Shown here: one piece after another, positions 1-8,330 of the stretch
How the letters are laid out: every line of letters starts with the position of its first letter
How positions within the stretch are numbered: the first letter of the stretch is position 1
Origin: Methanobacteriota archaeon
Lineage (GTDB): Archaea > Thermoplasmatota > Poseidoniia > Poseidoniales > Thalassarchaeaceae
Direction: 5' to 3'
Length of the DNA stretch: 64,000 nucleotides
Assembly: GCA_018650285.1 (NCBI GenBank)
Contig: JABIGF010000019.1
Span: forward strand, 1 to 64,000
Program-made: the position numbers and the translations under genes
Notes under the pieces: model-generated
Database searches by the model: none
The model's input: the letters and a program-made list of their open reading frames with translations, nothing else
Told to the model about the DNA's origin: nothing

Positions 1-1930
1 AAGAGGGTCATAGTTACCCCCGCTGTTTACCGGTCCTTCGTCAGGTTGAACCCCGATTTCAGATACCGGCACTGAGCAGGATTCACCGACTATACTCATC
101 CTTTCGGACTGGCAGTCGGCTATGTTTTTATTAAACAGTCGGGGACCCCTGGTCACTGCGACCAGCTTATCTCTAAGCTGGCACTCCTTCTCCCGAAGTT
201 ACGGAGCTATTTTGCCGAGTTCCCTTGCGGTACTTTTCCCGTCACACCTTAGGCTACTCACCCAGGGGCACCTGTGTCAGTTCTAGGTACGGTCTTCTGT
301 GCGGCTTTTCATGGGACCTAGGCGTCATCTCATATTGTCGATCGATTTCGAAATCTTCTCACCATGACGGTTCTCCAATTCCTTATACGATTTTCAGGCC
401 TGACATATGACCTGTGAGACTAGCCCAAGCCGTCACCATTATTGCACAGAGGCATACGAATATTAACGCATTTCCCTATTCGATCATTTCGGTTAAGAAT
501 GACCTTAGGACCGGCTAACCCTCGGCTGATGAACATTGCCGAGGAACCCTGGCCCCTCCGGTGGAGCGGATTCTCACCACTCTTTGCTGCTACTTTTCCC
601 TAGATTCTCATACATATACGGTCCAGTAGACTTCACAGCCTACCTTCTACCCGAACATGTCGCCGCGCTACCACATCAGCTTTCGCTGGTCTAGCGTATC
701 GGTGACTAACTTTAGCCCCGTCCCTTTTCCCGGCCCGCAAGCTTGACCAGTGATCTGTTACGAACTCTTTCAAGGATGGCTGCTTCTAAGCCCACCTTCT
801 GGTTGTTTTCGACCACGGACACGGTTTGTCTTTGACACTTAGTTAGTACTTTGGGACCTTAACGCTAGGCTGGACTGTTCTCCTTTCGTCACGGTAGCTT
901 ACCCACCGCGACTCACTCCCTGTTTCTACAATGATTGCACCTTCGGAGTTTGACAGCGTACCGAGGGATCGCTCCCCCTAAATACCCAATCAGTGCTCTA
1001 CAGCACAATCTATCTCCACAGAGGTCTACCTACGAGTAGTCTCGCGCGGAACCTGCTATTGCCCATCTCGATTGGACTTTCACCCCTATACCCAACTCGT
1101 CCGAGCGATTTGCACATCAGCAACGGTTCGATCCTCCACCCAACTTTCATCGGGCTTCAATCTGGCCAGGCATAGATCGATAGGCTTCAGGTCCTCCACC
1201 ATTGACTTCAGACGAGCACATCTCGTCCCTCACCCTTACGGGCTGCGGACTTGTCGGTTTCCCTACGGCTTCGCAGATCAACTGCTTAACCTCGCCAATG
1301 ATCAAGACTCCCAGGGGCATTATTCGAAACGCACGAATAGACGCTGCTCATATCTTCGCTTTCACGCCTATTCAGTCTGTCCCTAACTGGTTTCAGGTTC
1401 TTTTCACATCCCTCTCAGGATACTTTTCAACTTTCGTTCACACTACTGGTCAACTATCGGTCTCGAGTTGTATTTAGAATTGGAAGTTTATGCCTCCCAC
1501 ATTCACGCGCGATATCCAACGCACGCTACTCGGGATTCACCACGTGGTCATGTTCACTACGCATACGGGACTTTCACCCTCTATGGTACGTCGTTCCAGA
1601 TCGACTTCTGCTTCGTGAATTTAGACGATAGGTGATCCACACCCCACATCTCCCCAAGGTTTCCCAAGGGGATTCGGTTTGTTCTGTTCCGCTTTCATTC
1701 GCCACTACTAACGGAATCTCGTTTGATTTCTGTTCCTCGCCCTACTAAGATGCTTCAATTCGGGCGGTTCCCTTTCCAGTAAATTAATACGGGAATGACT
1801 TCGTAAAGCCAGGAGGTCCTATTCGGCCATCTACGGATCCAAGGCATTCATGCGCCTCCCCGTAGCTTATCGCAGCTTGTCACGACCTTCATCAGCTCTC
1901 GAGCCGAGCCATCCCCCAGTCAGGTTGTAG
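1..1930 (-). rRNA. 23S ribosomal RNA, 5' part (3' end outside window)
   Basis: The reverse complement reads as a continuous archaeal large-subunit rRNA. Its 5' domain contains the conserved segment GGATGGCTCGGCTCGAG followed by AAGCTGCGATAAGC near 1850-1910. Further along there are GGTGAAAGTCCCGTATG-like and GACCGATAGT-like conserved blocks and long runs without a plausible ORF. The 5' end is placed near 1930 by homology to other archaeal 23S genes; exact processing cannot be read. The gene runs off the left edge, so about one third (3' end, peptidyl-transferase region) is missing. No 16S rRNA or tRNA-Ala gene precedes it: the next gene upstream is a protein gene ending at 2206. This unlinked arrangement is known from Thermoplasma and relatives. 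Confidence 0.97.
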
Positions 1931-2205
1931 CATCAATTTGTTTTACTTATTCTTACTCCACACTTTCCTGTGTGAGTCCTCTGGTGTCCAGGAATCTATC
2001 TATCTCTGATTTCACAGAACACCTCGTTTCCCCACAGGGCGAGGCGTTCTCAATCACTTCCCTTGAGATGTGTACATCCCAAGGTGCATTGTAAGCATCC
2101 CGCCGACCTGCCGTCCCTTTATGAATGCACCGAATCAGGACCCCTCTCAAAGGATGGCCTAAATGGAGGATGCAATGCGATTTTGAATTAATTTCAAAGG
2201 TGGAC
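1931..2205 (-). other. Leader/flank of the 23S gene with stem-loops
   Basis: This 275-base gap between the 23S gene and the upstream TPR gene has no credible ORF. Two inverted repeats are visible. Positions 2016-2026 pair with 2040-2050 (AGAAC-CCTCG against CGAGG-GTTCT, one internal mismatch), and a possible inner CCC/GGG pairing sits in the loop. Positions 1955-1963 pair with 1970-1977 (CACAC/GTGTG plus flanking pairs with one bulge), just outside the mature 5' end. Archaeal pre-23S RNA is normally excised from long flanking stems, so these may belong to the precursor leader. The 3' flank needed to confirm a processing stem lies outside the window. The promoter for the 23S gene must be here or further upstream, but I cannot fix a TATA box with confidence. 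Confidence 0.4.
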
Positions 2206-3498
2206 TTAACCCATTGGGCTGATGCGGTGAAGATTACCTGAAACCACCGCATTATCCGGAGCAATTGTAGTTGCATGTCGGAGCAACTGAGTAGCCTCAT
2301 CAAACTCTCTGAGTCCAATCAAAGAAACTGCTTTCCCATTCATTGACGAAATATCTTCTGGGTCCAATGATAATGCGACGTCGTAAAATTTGACTGCGGC
2401 ATCGTGCCTATGGCAAGAACTGAGAGCAGTAGCCAGGTTACAAATGATAGAAACATCACTCTGAGACGACTTAGCTGCTTGCCTCAATGCAAGCACCGAT
2501 GCTTCAAAATGCGGCTCATCAACAGGATATTGACTCGGCCTTTCTTCTTGAATTAGCAGAGCCTGCTGGAGTAATGAAAGGCCAAAATTATTCAATGCAG
2601 CAGAATTTGAGGGCATAGATTCACATATTTTTCGGAAACAATCTGCAGCATCCTTCCAATCAGACTGAGCCAATGCTGCAAACCCAATGTGGGCATATTC
2701 TTTCAATGCAACATCATTCAAATCAGTGACCGCCAAAGCCCGAGCAGGCATTAACTCCGGCTCAGCGCCGCCCATCACTGTAGGGTCAAAAGCTACCGCA
2801 TTCGTTGCAGGGTCAACGAGGCTGTCAAAATCAACAACGACTTCACTGACCAACGACTCATTTTCAAAGTCATGATAGACAATGTCTTCTTGATGTAATA
2901 TTACATCTTGGTCAACACCATCGACTGTCCCCCCAGTAGTAGTAAATTGAGCGTTGCCATAATCCATCACCTCGGATGATGCTTGGAAAATCTGTGGACC
3001 ATCTTCAACAGGTGGAATATCTTGGCTGACTGGAGCGGGTTGTTCTTCAACCTCACTAATAACTCTAGCAACTAACACAACCTCTTCACTAGGTTTATTC
3101 AACTGTACCACTTGTACTTCTTCTTGGACCTCTAGAACACTTTGTTCTTCAACCACTACCTCTTCTAGAACGACCTCATTTGCATCACCCAATGATTCTT
3201 CTTCAATCCCCCTACTTGGGCTACCTACACCAAAGGGAAGGGATGTTTCTCCGCCTGATGAGCCGCCAATAGAAAATGGAAGAGAAGTTTTGGCGATTTT
3301 ATTTTCAGGTTCAAGGGAGACACCTTGAATGCCGTCCATTGAAGTCACAAGTTGATCTAGACCTGGCAATTCTCCCGATGGAGCGGTTTTACCACCTTCT
3401 TCTTTGACTGATGCCTCATGGGATATGCGACTACCACATGATGGACAAACTGCGCCACCACCAAATATCAGCCCACAGGCGTCGCACTCTTGCATCAT
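2206..3498 (-). CDS. Zinc-ribbon and TPR-repeat protein, function unknown
   Basis: About 430 aa. The N-terminus carries a zinc-ribbon pair (CDACG then CPSCGS, about residues 5-25 from the chosen start). A long acidic, low-complexity linker rich in Glu, Val and Gln follows (about 50-240), then a C-terminal helical region (about 255-430) with tetratricopeptide-like repeats containing ALNNFGLSLLQQAL, ICNLATALSSCHRHDAAVKF and GKAVSLIGLREFDEATQLL. TPRs usually make protein-protein scaffolds, and the zinc ribbon may bind nucleic acid or protein. No signal peptide is seen, so a cytoplasmic protein is inferred. The start is placed at the ATG ATG at 3498, because the longer frame begins with TTG. It sits directly upstream of the 23S rRNA gene on the same strand; whether it shares a transcript is unknown. 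Confidence 0.8.
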   Translation of the reverse strand: MMQECDACGLIFGGGAVCPSCGSRISHEASVKEEGGKTAPSGELPGLDQLVTSMDGIQGVSLEPENKIAKTSLPFSIGGSSGGETSLPFGVGSPSRGIEEESLGDANEVVLEEVVVEEQSVLEVQEEVQVVQLNKPSEEVVLVARVISEVEEQPAPVSQDIPPVEDGPQIFQASSEVMDYGNAQFTTTGGTVDGVDQDVILHQEDIVYHDFENESLVSEVVVDFDSLVDPATNAVAFDPTVMGGAEPELMPARALAVTDLNDVALKEYAHIGFAALAQSDWKDAADCFRKICESMPSNSAALNNFGLSLLQQALLIQEERPSQYPVDEPHFEASVLALRQAAKSSQSDVSIICNLATALSSCHRHDAAVKFYDVALSLDPEDISSMNGKAVSLIGLREFDEATQLLRHATTIAPDNAVVSGNLHRISPMG

Positions 3499-3556
3499 CC
3501 TGTGTGGGTGCGTGCTCCTCTTTGATGCTACCGCCAAGCAGGGCGAGTCTTTTTCT

Positions 3557-4999
3557 CTACGTACTGTAAATCATCCCGTGGAAAACAATCATGAATACAG
3601 TGGCTGTTATGCATGTGATAATCATCACCGGGAAGCCAACGCGCATCCACTCTTTTGTAGTAATTGGTTTCGGACCACGTTCACTGATTGAAACAGTCAT
3701 CACGTTTGCACTTGAACCGATTGGAGTTGCGTTACCACCAAATCCAGCACCCATTGCTAGCGCCCAAAATAGAGGAGCTAAGTCAAGGCTTGGGTCAGCT
3801 TCACCAATCCCAATGATGACAGGAATCATTGCTGCTGTAAATGGGATATTGTCAACAATTGCACTAGCAATTGCTGAGACCCAAATAATGGCAACGGCCA
3901 ACATGATTTCATTAGAACCAAAGTTGTCAAATATCCAGTTAGCAAGGTCTTCAAGATAGCCCACATTGCCCATCGCACCAACCAATATGAATAGCCCTGC
4001 GAAGAATAGCAATGCGTGCCATTCTACTTTTTCACTAACTGAATGTATCAATCCATGCCGCATCTCATGGTCTTCTGGGCGTGCTGCAACAAGGGCAAAA
4101 CCCGCACCAGCAAGGGCGATCGCATGTATCTCAATATGAAGGTGCAAGAACTCAGTCAATGAGAACATCAGGACTGTTGCGCCGAGTATCACAATTGTAT
4201 TTTTCAACAACCCCATATCTTCAATAGAATCCCACTCATCTTCTTCAAGAATTTTTTCAACATTCGCTGGTATTGATTCTCTCCATTCACGATAATACCA
4301 TCGCATATAGGCCAATGTTGTAATCCAAGCGAAGAGGGTTAGAACCCCTAGTCTCAACAAAAATCCATTGAAACCAAACAGATAACCGATGTCTAGGCTA
4401 CTAGTTGCACTTGCAATCATCACGTTTGGAGGGTCTCCAACCATGGACGCCACACCACCTGTATCGGAAAGTATCGCTTCGGCCAATAGAGGTGGCACTG
4501 GATTTATTTCCAACTTTTGACAAATCCGTAGTGTGACGGGGGCGATGATAATTATTGCAGTTACATTATCAATAATCAGTGAGATTAATGTAGTGAAGGT
4601 GCCAAGATATACTACTAATTTCCAAGGGTCGCCACCTGACATTTTTGCAGCCTTGACTGAGACGTATTCAAAGAAGCCCGACATTTCGAGAAGAGCAGCA
4701 AAAATCATCATACCTAGCAATAACCCAATCACATCAAAATGAATCCAACTGAGCATCAACGACTCTAATGATTCATGACAAATCTCAACAGTACCATCGC
4801 CTCCGAAAAGTGCGAAAACATGCCCACCTTCGCCATTTGCGACGGTCTCACACTTGTTGAATACACTCATCGTAAGCCCCAACAAGAGCATACAAACACA
4901 ACCAATCCAAGCAGCAATTGTACGGTGTAACTTCTCTGAAAGAATGAGGGCGAAAGCGCCCACGAATACTAGCAACACTGACTGCTCTGCTGAAATCAT
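3557..4999 (-). CDS. NhaD/ArsB-like Na+/H+ antiporter (ion transporter superfamily)
   Basis: A 480-aa polytopic membrane protein with about 11-13 hydrophobic helices. Segments typical of the NhaD/ArsB/CitM ion-transporter superfamily are present: LSLIIDNVTAIIIIAPV in the first half, the re-entrant motif SMVGDPPNVMIAS, and the second-half counterpart SAIVDNIPFTAAMIPVI. These two DN(V/I)T/P-type repeats are the inverted-topology core. The likely role is electroneutral Na+(Li+)/H+ exchange or export of another ion; the substrate cannot be fixed from sequence, and ArsB-type arsenite export or dicarboxylate transport are alternatives. It is followed upstream on the same strand, 72 bases away, by a CPA1 exchanger, so the two cation exchangers may be co-regulated. 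The start at 4999 gives a hydrophobic first helix immediately. Confidence 0.88.
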   Translation of the reverse strand: MISAEQSVLLVFVGAFALILSEKLHRTIAAWIGCVCMLLLGLTMSVFNKCETVANGEGGHVFALFGGDGTVEICHESLESLMLSWIHFDVIGLLLGMMIFAALLEMSGFFEYVSVKAAKMSGGDPWKLVVYLGTFTTLISLIIDNVTAIIIIAPVTLRICQKLEINPVPPLLAEAILSDTGGVASMVGDPPNVMIASATSSLDIGYLFGFNGFLLRLGVLTLFAWITTLAYMRWYYREWRESIPANVEKILEEDEWDSIEDMGLLKNTIVILGATVLMFSLTEFLHLHIEIHAIALAGAGFALVAARPEDHEMRHGLIHSVSEKVEWHALLFFAGLFILVGAMGNVGYLEDLANWIFDNFGSNEIMLAVAIIWVSAIASAIVDNIPFTAAMIPVIIGIGEADPSLDLAPLFWALAMGAGFGGNATPIGSSANVMTVSISERGPKPITTKEWMRVGFPVMIITCITATVFMIVFHGMIYST

Positions 5000-5071
5000 G
5001 GTTGGCCGTAATGATGACTATCTAAAAGCATCGCGAAAGATTAGTCCCAATACTTCAATACTGAATAGGGT

Positions 5072-6898
5072 TCACTCTTCTTCAATAAGTGATAGAGTTT
5101 CGTCATGAACAATAGTTTGAGTTGCGTCGGGAATTAAATCAGATGCATCTATTTCAACTTCCACCTTATCGTTGAACGCATCTTTTACTACAGTAATTTC
5201 TTCATGAGCAAATTCGGAAGATGCAAGTGCCACATCTAAGCCTTTTAGTGTACTTTCAATCACATGTGGATTTAGTTGGCCGAGTCTTTCAGCATGACGC
5301 AACGCTTCAATTTCTGCACGAATTAAATCACGTCTTGCCGATTCAATTCTACTTGCATGAACTAGTGAGGTATTTGCTAATTCATCAATATTTGACTTCG
5401 CTTTTTCAATGCTGGCTTCGTATGGCTGAGCCATACGCTCTCGATCTGATTCACTAATCATACCTTGAGTACTGAGCGTTGATAACTTTCGCAAAGCAGC
5501 ACGAGAGGCGACAAGCCTTGCTAGCGCCGACTCATAGCGAACTTCACTTTCTGCAAGACGTCCAGAAATACCAAGACGACTTAGTAGCGGTTTCATTGTG
5601 AGACCTTGAACTAACAATGTGAAAAGGATGACGCTAAAGGCAAGAATAAGCATATCGTGGTATATCGCTTCATCAAATTTGATGTTGACTACCTCGCCAT
5701 CAATTAGTAATTGCTGCCCCTCATGAACTATGTGTGAAAGGAGTAACAATAGTGCAATCGGAATGCTACCACGCAATCCACCCCACCACATAGCAGTCTG
5801 CCATTTCGCATCAATTTTATTGTCTTCCCCAATGTTTGCAATTGAAGTCAATGGGAAGACGACCAGACGGGCAATTAATGCACCACCAATTGCCACTATT
5901 GCAAGGAATCCAGTATGTAAATTCCACGAAAGTACCGATTGCAATTCATAACCCACAAGTAGGAAAAGAATGCTGTTAACTAGGAACGAAACGACTTCCC
6001 AAAAGTGATGTAAACCAACGCGAGCAGTTGGCGTCATTCCTTCATGCACGCCAATATTACCAACAAGAAGACCTGCTACCACTACTGAGATTACACCACT
6101 ACCATGCATAATTTCTGCAAGCAAGAATGAACCAAAAGCTAACGCCACAGTGAGAGCGATTTCAACAAGATGGTCTTCACTCTGATGCAACAAATGGTTA
6201 GCAACCATCCCACAAATGTAGCCTGAAAGTACACCAATAGTTACTACGAGCATGAAAGATGCTATCCCGTCTGTCAAGATGTTTCCAATATTGACTGTTT
6301 CACCTGCAATTACTGAAAGTGTCGTCAATAAAATGATATTGAATACTACGATTGCAGTCCCATCATTGAATAGAGATTCACCCTCTAAAAGAACTGACAA
6401 TCGTTTAGGTGCACCAAGTGAGCGTACAAGCGCGAGTACACTAACAGGGTCAGTGGCGGCAAGAATTGAGCCGATTAGTAGACCATAAAGTAGGCCATAA
6501 TCTTCACCCCACCATACAAACCGCCAACAAATGAGGCCAATTACAAATGTATTGAGAAGCACACCTGGTATTGCCAACAAAGAGATAGTACGCCAATTAC
6601 TTTTGAGTTTGTCAATGTGCATCGCCGATGAACCCTCAAACAGAAGAGGAGGGAGCAGAATAAACAGAATTAATTCAGCAGAAAGTAAGCCACCGCCTGG
6701 TTCTAATCCGATAAAGATTGATTCGCCGAGCCAGCCTAGAACTAGGCCAACAATAACCAATGCAATTGTGTAAGGGAGTCTCACCCAACGAATTGCAATT
6801 GCCACCAATAATGAGAGGATAAGGGTGCCAAGCAGACCTTCAAGCCATGTAGGTGGTATTGCAGACATCAGCCCTGCGAGGTTCAATTGGCTGTTCAA
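5072..6898 (-). CDS. CPA1-family Na+/H+ exchanger (NhaP-like) with long cytoplasmic tail
   Basis: 608 aa. The first about 420 residues form a 12-13 helix exchanger with hallmark CPA1 motifs: ILAATDPVSVLAL (helix with TDPV), GESLFNDGTAIVVF (ion-binding ND motif) and the later GGLRGSIPIALLL. The C-terminal about 170-180 residues are hydrophilic and helical, rich in Arg, Glu and Ala, consistent with a regulatory or dimerisation tail. Predicted role: Na+ extrusion in exchange for protons across the cell membrane, fitting a marine habitat. It lies upstream of the NhaD-like gene on the same strand. Assignment to CPA1 is firm; the exact subfamily (NhaP, NhaG, NHE-like) is not. Confidence 0.93.
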   Translation of the reverse strand: MNSQLNLAGLMSAIPPTWLEGLLGTLILSLLVAIAIRWVRLPYTIALVIVGLVLGWLGESIFIGLEPGGGLLSAELILFILLPPLLFEGSSAMHIDKLKSNWRTISLLAIPGVLLNTFVIGLICWRFVWWGEDYGLLYGLLIGSILAATDPVSVLALVRSLGAPKRLSVLLEGESLFNDGTAIVVFNIILLTTLSVIAGETVNIGNILTDGIASFMLVVTIGVLSGYICGMVANHLLHQSEDHLVEIALTVALAFGSFLLAEIMHGSGVISVVVAGLLVGNIGVHEGMTPTARVGLHHFWEVVSFLVNSILFLLVGYELQSVLSWNLHTGFLAIVAIGGALIARLVVFPLTSIANIGEDNKIDAKWQTAMWWGGLRGSIPIALLLLLSHIVHEGQQLLIDGEVVNIKFDEAIYHDMLILAFSVILFTLLVQGLTMKPLLSRLGISGRLAESEVRYESALARLVASRAALRKLSTLSTQGMISESDRERMAQPYEASIEKAKSNIDELANTSLVHASRIESARRDLIRAEIEALRHAERLGQLNPHVIESTLKGLDVALASSEFAHEEITVVKDAFNDKVEVEIDASDLIPDATQTIVHDETLSLIEEE

Positions 6899-6979
6899 TC
6901 CTCCGCCTAAATCACAACAAAAAATGCGAGTAAATGCCTAATCGGCAACGTGGCAGTAACCGTGTCTGAAATAGACTAG

Positions 6980-7252
6980 TTAACGATGAAATACAGCAAT
7001 ATTGCCACGCATCACAACTAGTGTAGAGTTGGTCTTTTCAGCCAACATCTCCCATAATTCTCGCTTATCATCTGAATCTTCAGCAAGACCACGGTTTAGT
7101 TTCGCTTTGACAAAAATACGTGACTTCAACTGAGAATCTAATTCGTCAACGACTGACTCAGTCATCCCTGATTTACCGACCCTCATAGTCACCTCTATCG
7201 AAGGGTCAAGAGCCCTTTTTTTCAATCTCTTATCTACGTCTTTCATTTTCAT
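6980..7252 (-). CDS. CRM-domain (YhbY-like) RNA-binding protein
   Basis: A 90-aa protein that is essentially one CRM domain. It has basic helix KRLKKRALDPS, the strand VTMRVGKSGMTESVVDEL, and RIFVKAKLNRGLAED with a GxxG-type loop, ending in TLVVMRGNIAVFHR. CRM proteins bind structured RNA and are associated with large-subunit ribosome assembly in bacteria and archaea. Its ATG overlaps the stop codon of the RNase P gene upstream (ATGA), with GGGGGA just before it, so the two are translationally coupled. The context with RNase P and adenylate kinase supports an RNA-metabolism role. Confidence 0.9.
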   Translation of the reverse strand: MKMKDVDKRLKKRALDPSIEVTMRVGKSGMTESVVDELDSQLKSRIFVKAKLNRGLAEDSDDKRELWEMLAEKTNSTLVVMRGNIAVFHR

Positions 7253-7584
7253 TCCCCCTTAGGAAAGTTTGGCCCACGGCGAATCATTATTCCGCAATCT
7301 AAACAGGTAATTCGCCAGACACCTTGGCGCACTCTAACACGTGCGTTGACCCCAGGTCTAAGTGCTGTTTCGCACGACCTGCATACCCATGAGCGGCGCC
7401 CATTTGGGAGACCCAACCGGTGCCTTTGTGATAGTTTGAGTATATCTTTTGCCGCTGAATTAACGGTCTTGTTAGAATGCTTCCATGGCTCTTTCAACAC
7501 TGTTTCAAGATGGCTTCTAGTTGCTATCGCTCTAGAGCGGCGGCGCTTGGCATTTCGTGCTTGACCACGTCGCCCTCTTGCCAT
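7249..7584 (-). CDS. rnp4: RNase P protein component 4 (Rpp21/Rpr2 family)
   Basis: 111 aa. A very basic N-terminal helix region (RGRRGQARNAKRRRSRAIA) is followed by the helix LSQRHRLGLPNGRRSWVCRSC, then a zinc ribbon formed by VCRSC and ITCLDCG, with the basic segment RVRVRQGVWR between. Length, fold order and the four cysteines match archaeal Rnp4 (Rpp21), the subunit that pairs with Rnp1 (Rpp29) on the RNase P RNA specificity domain during tRNA 5' maturation. It lies 14 bases downstream of adk and overlaps the CRM gene by four bases. The RNase P RNA gene was not found in the window. Confidence 0.92.
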   Translation of the reverse strand: MARGRRGQARNAKRRRSRAIATRSHLETVLKEPWKHSNKTVNSAAKDILKLSQRHRLGLPNGRRSWVCRSCETALRPGVNARVRVRQGVWRITCLDCGIMIRRGPNFPKGE

Positions 7585-7598
7585 TGTTTCACCTGAAA

Positions 7599-8219
7599 TT
7601 AAGATGTGATGACTTCGGCAATTTCTGCCGCCACATCACTCATCGCTTGGTTGCCATTGACTGTTGCCAAAACACCTTTTTGAGAATACCACTTTGCTAG
7701 TGGTGAAGTCTGATTATGATACGCTGAAAGACGAGTTCGGACAGCCTCTTCGTTGTCATCCTTTCTTTGTATAAGACGGCCTGCAATCTCAGAGGGTGCT
7801 GGCTTGAATGTGATGTGATAGATGTCTCCCGTATCGGGATCCATTCTCCTACCAACTATACGCTCAACAATAGCATCATCTGGAACTTCAATTGAAATTA
7901 CAAGTGATACTTCGGCTATTTCTGCTAAGGCTTCTGCTTGCGGGATTGTACGCGGGAATCCATCGAATAGTACACCATCCATTGCATCTGACTGAGTCAT
8001 TCGCTCTTCAATCAATCCTACTATGACATTGTCAGGTACAAGTTCACCCGCTTCCATGTACTTTTTTGCTTCTATTCCAAGGCGAGTACCGGCAGCTAAT
8101 GCCGCTCTCAACATGTCGCCTGTTGAAACTTGGGGTTTTCCTGTCGCTGCAACAATTGCTTCTGCTTGAGTTCCTTTGCCCGCCCCGGGGGGCCCGAACA
8201 GTACAATGGACTGACTCAT
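7599..8219 (-). CDS. adk: Adenylate kinase
   Basis: 206 aa from the ATG at 8219. The P-loop is IVLFGPPGAGKGTQ, followed by the AMP-binding segment STGDMLRAALAAGTRLG, the FDGFPRT motif, and the LID region beginning GRRMDPDTGDIYHITF, without zinc-binding cysteines. RLSAYHNQTSPL completes the C-terminal ATP-site region. The enzyme interconverts ATP + AMP and 2 ADP in the cytoplasm. This is the bacterial/eukaryotic-type Adk rather than the short trimeric archaeal AdkA. The longer frame (8 extra residues) lacks support because the family begins right at the P-loop strand. First gene of an adk-rnp4-CRM operon. Confidence 0.96.
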   Translation of the reverse strand: MSQSIVLFGPPGAGKGTQAEAIVAATGKPQVSTGDMLRAALAAGTRLGIEAKKYMEAGELVPDNVIVGLIEERMTQSDAMDGVLFDGFPRTIPQAEALAEIAEVSLVISIEVPDDAIVERIVGRRMDPDTGDIYHITFKPAPSEIAGRLIQRKDDNEEAVRTRLSAYHNQTSPLAKWYSQKGVLATVNGNQAMSDVAAEIAEVITS

Positions 8220-8330
8220 AGTGGTCGCGAAAATGCTCTTCACAATAAGGCCGACGGTTGGAGAGGCTGATGAGAAAGACTACACAAAGGTGAGTAGTTA
8301 CTCAAATTACCAATAGAGAGAGCCTACCGC

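Noticed and set aside
225-1477. Several 60-104 aa plus-strand ORFs
   Set aside because: They lie inside the antisense strand of the 23S rRNA gene, and their sequence is fixed by rRNA conservation.
1953-2318. 121-aa minus-strand ORF
   Set aside because: It overlaps the 3' end of the TPR gene in another frame and includes the 23S leader repeats; no protein features.
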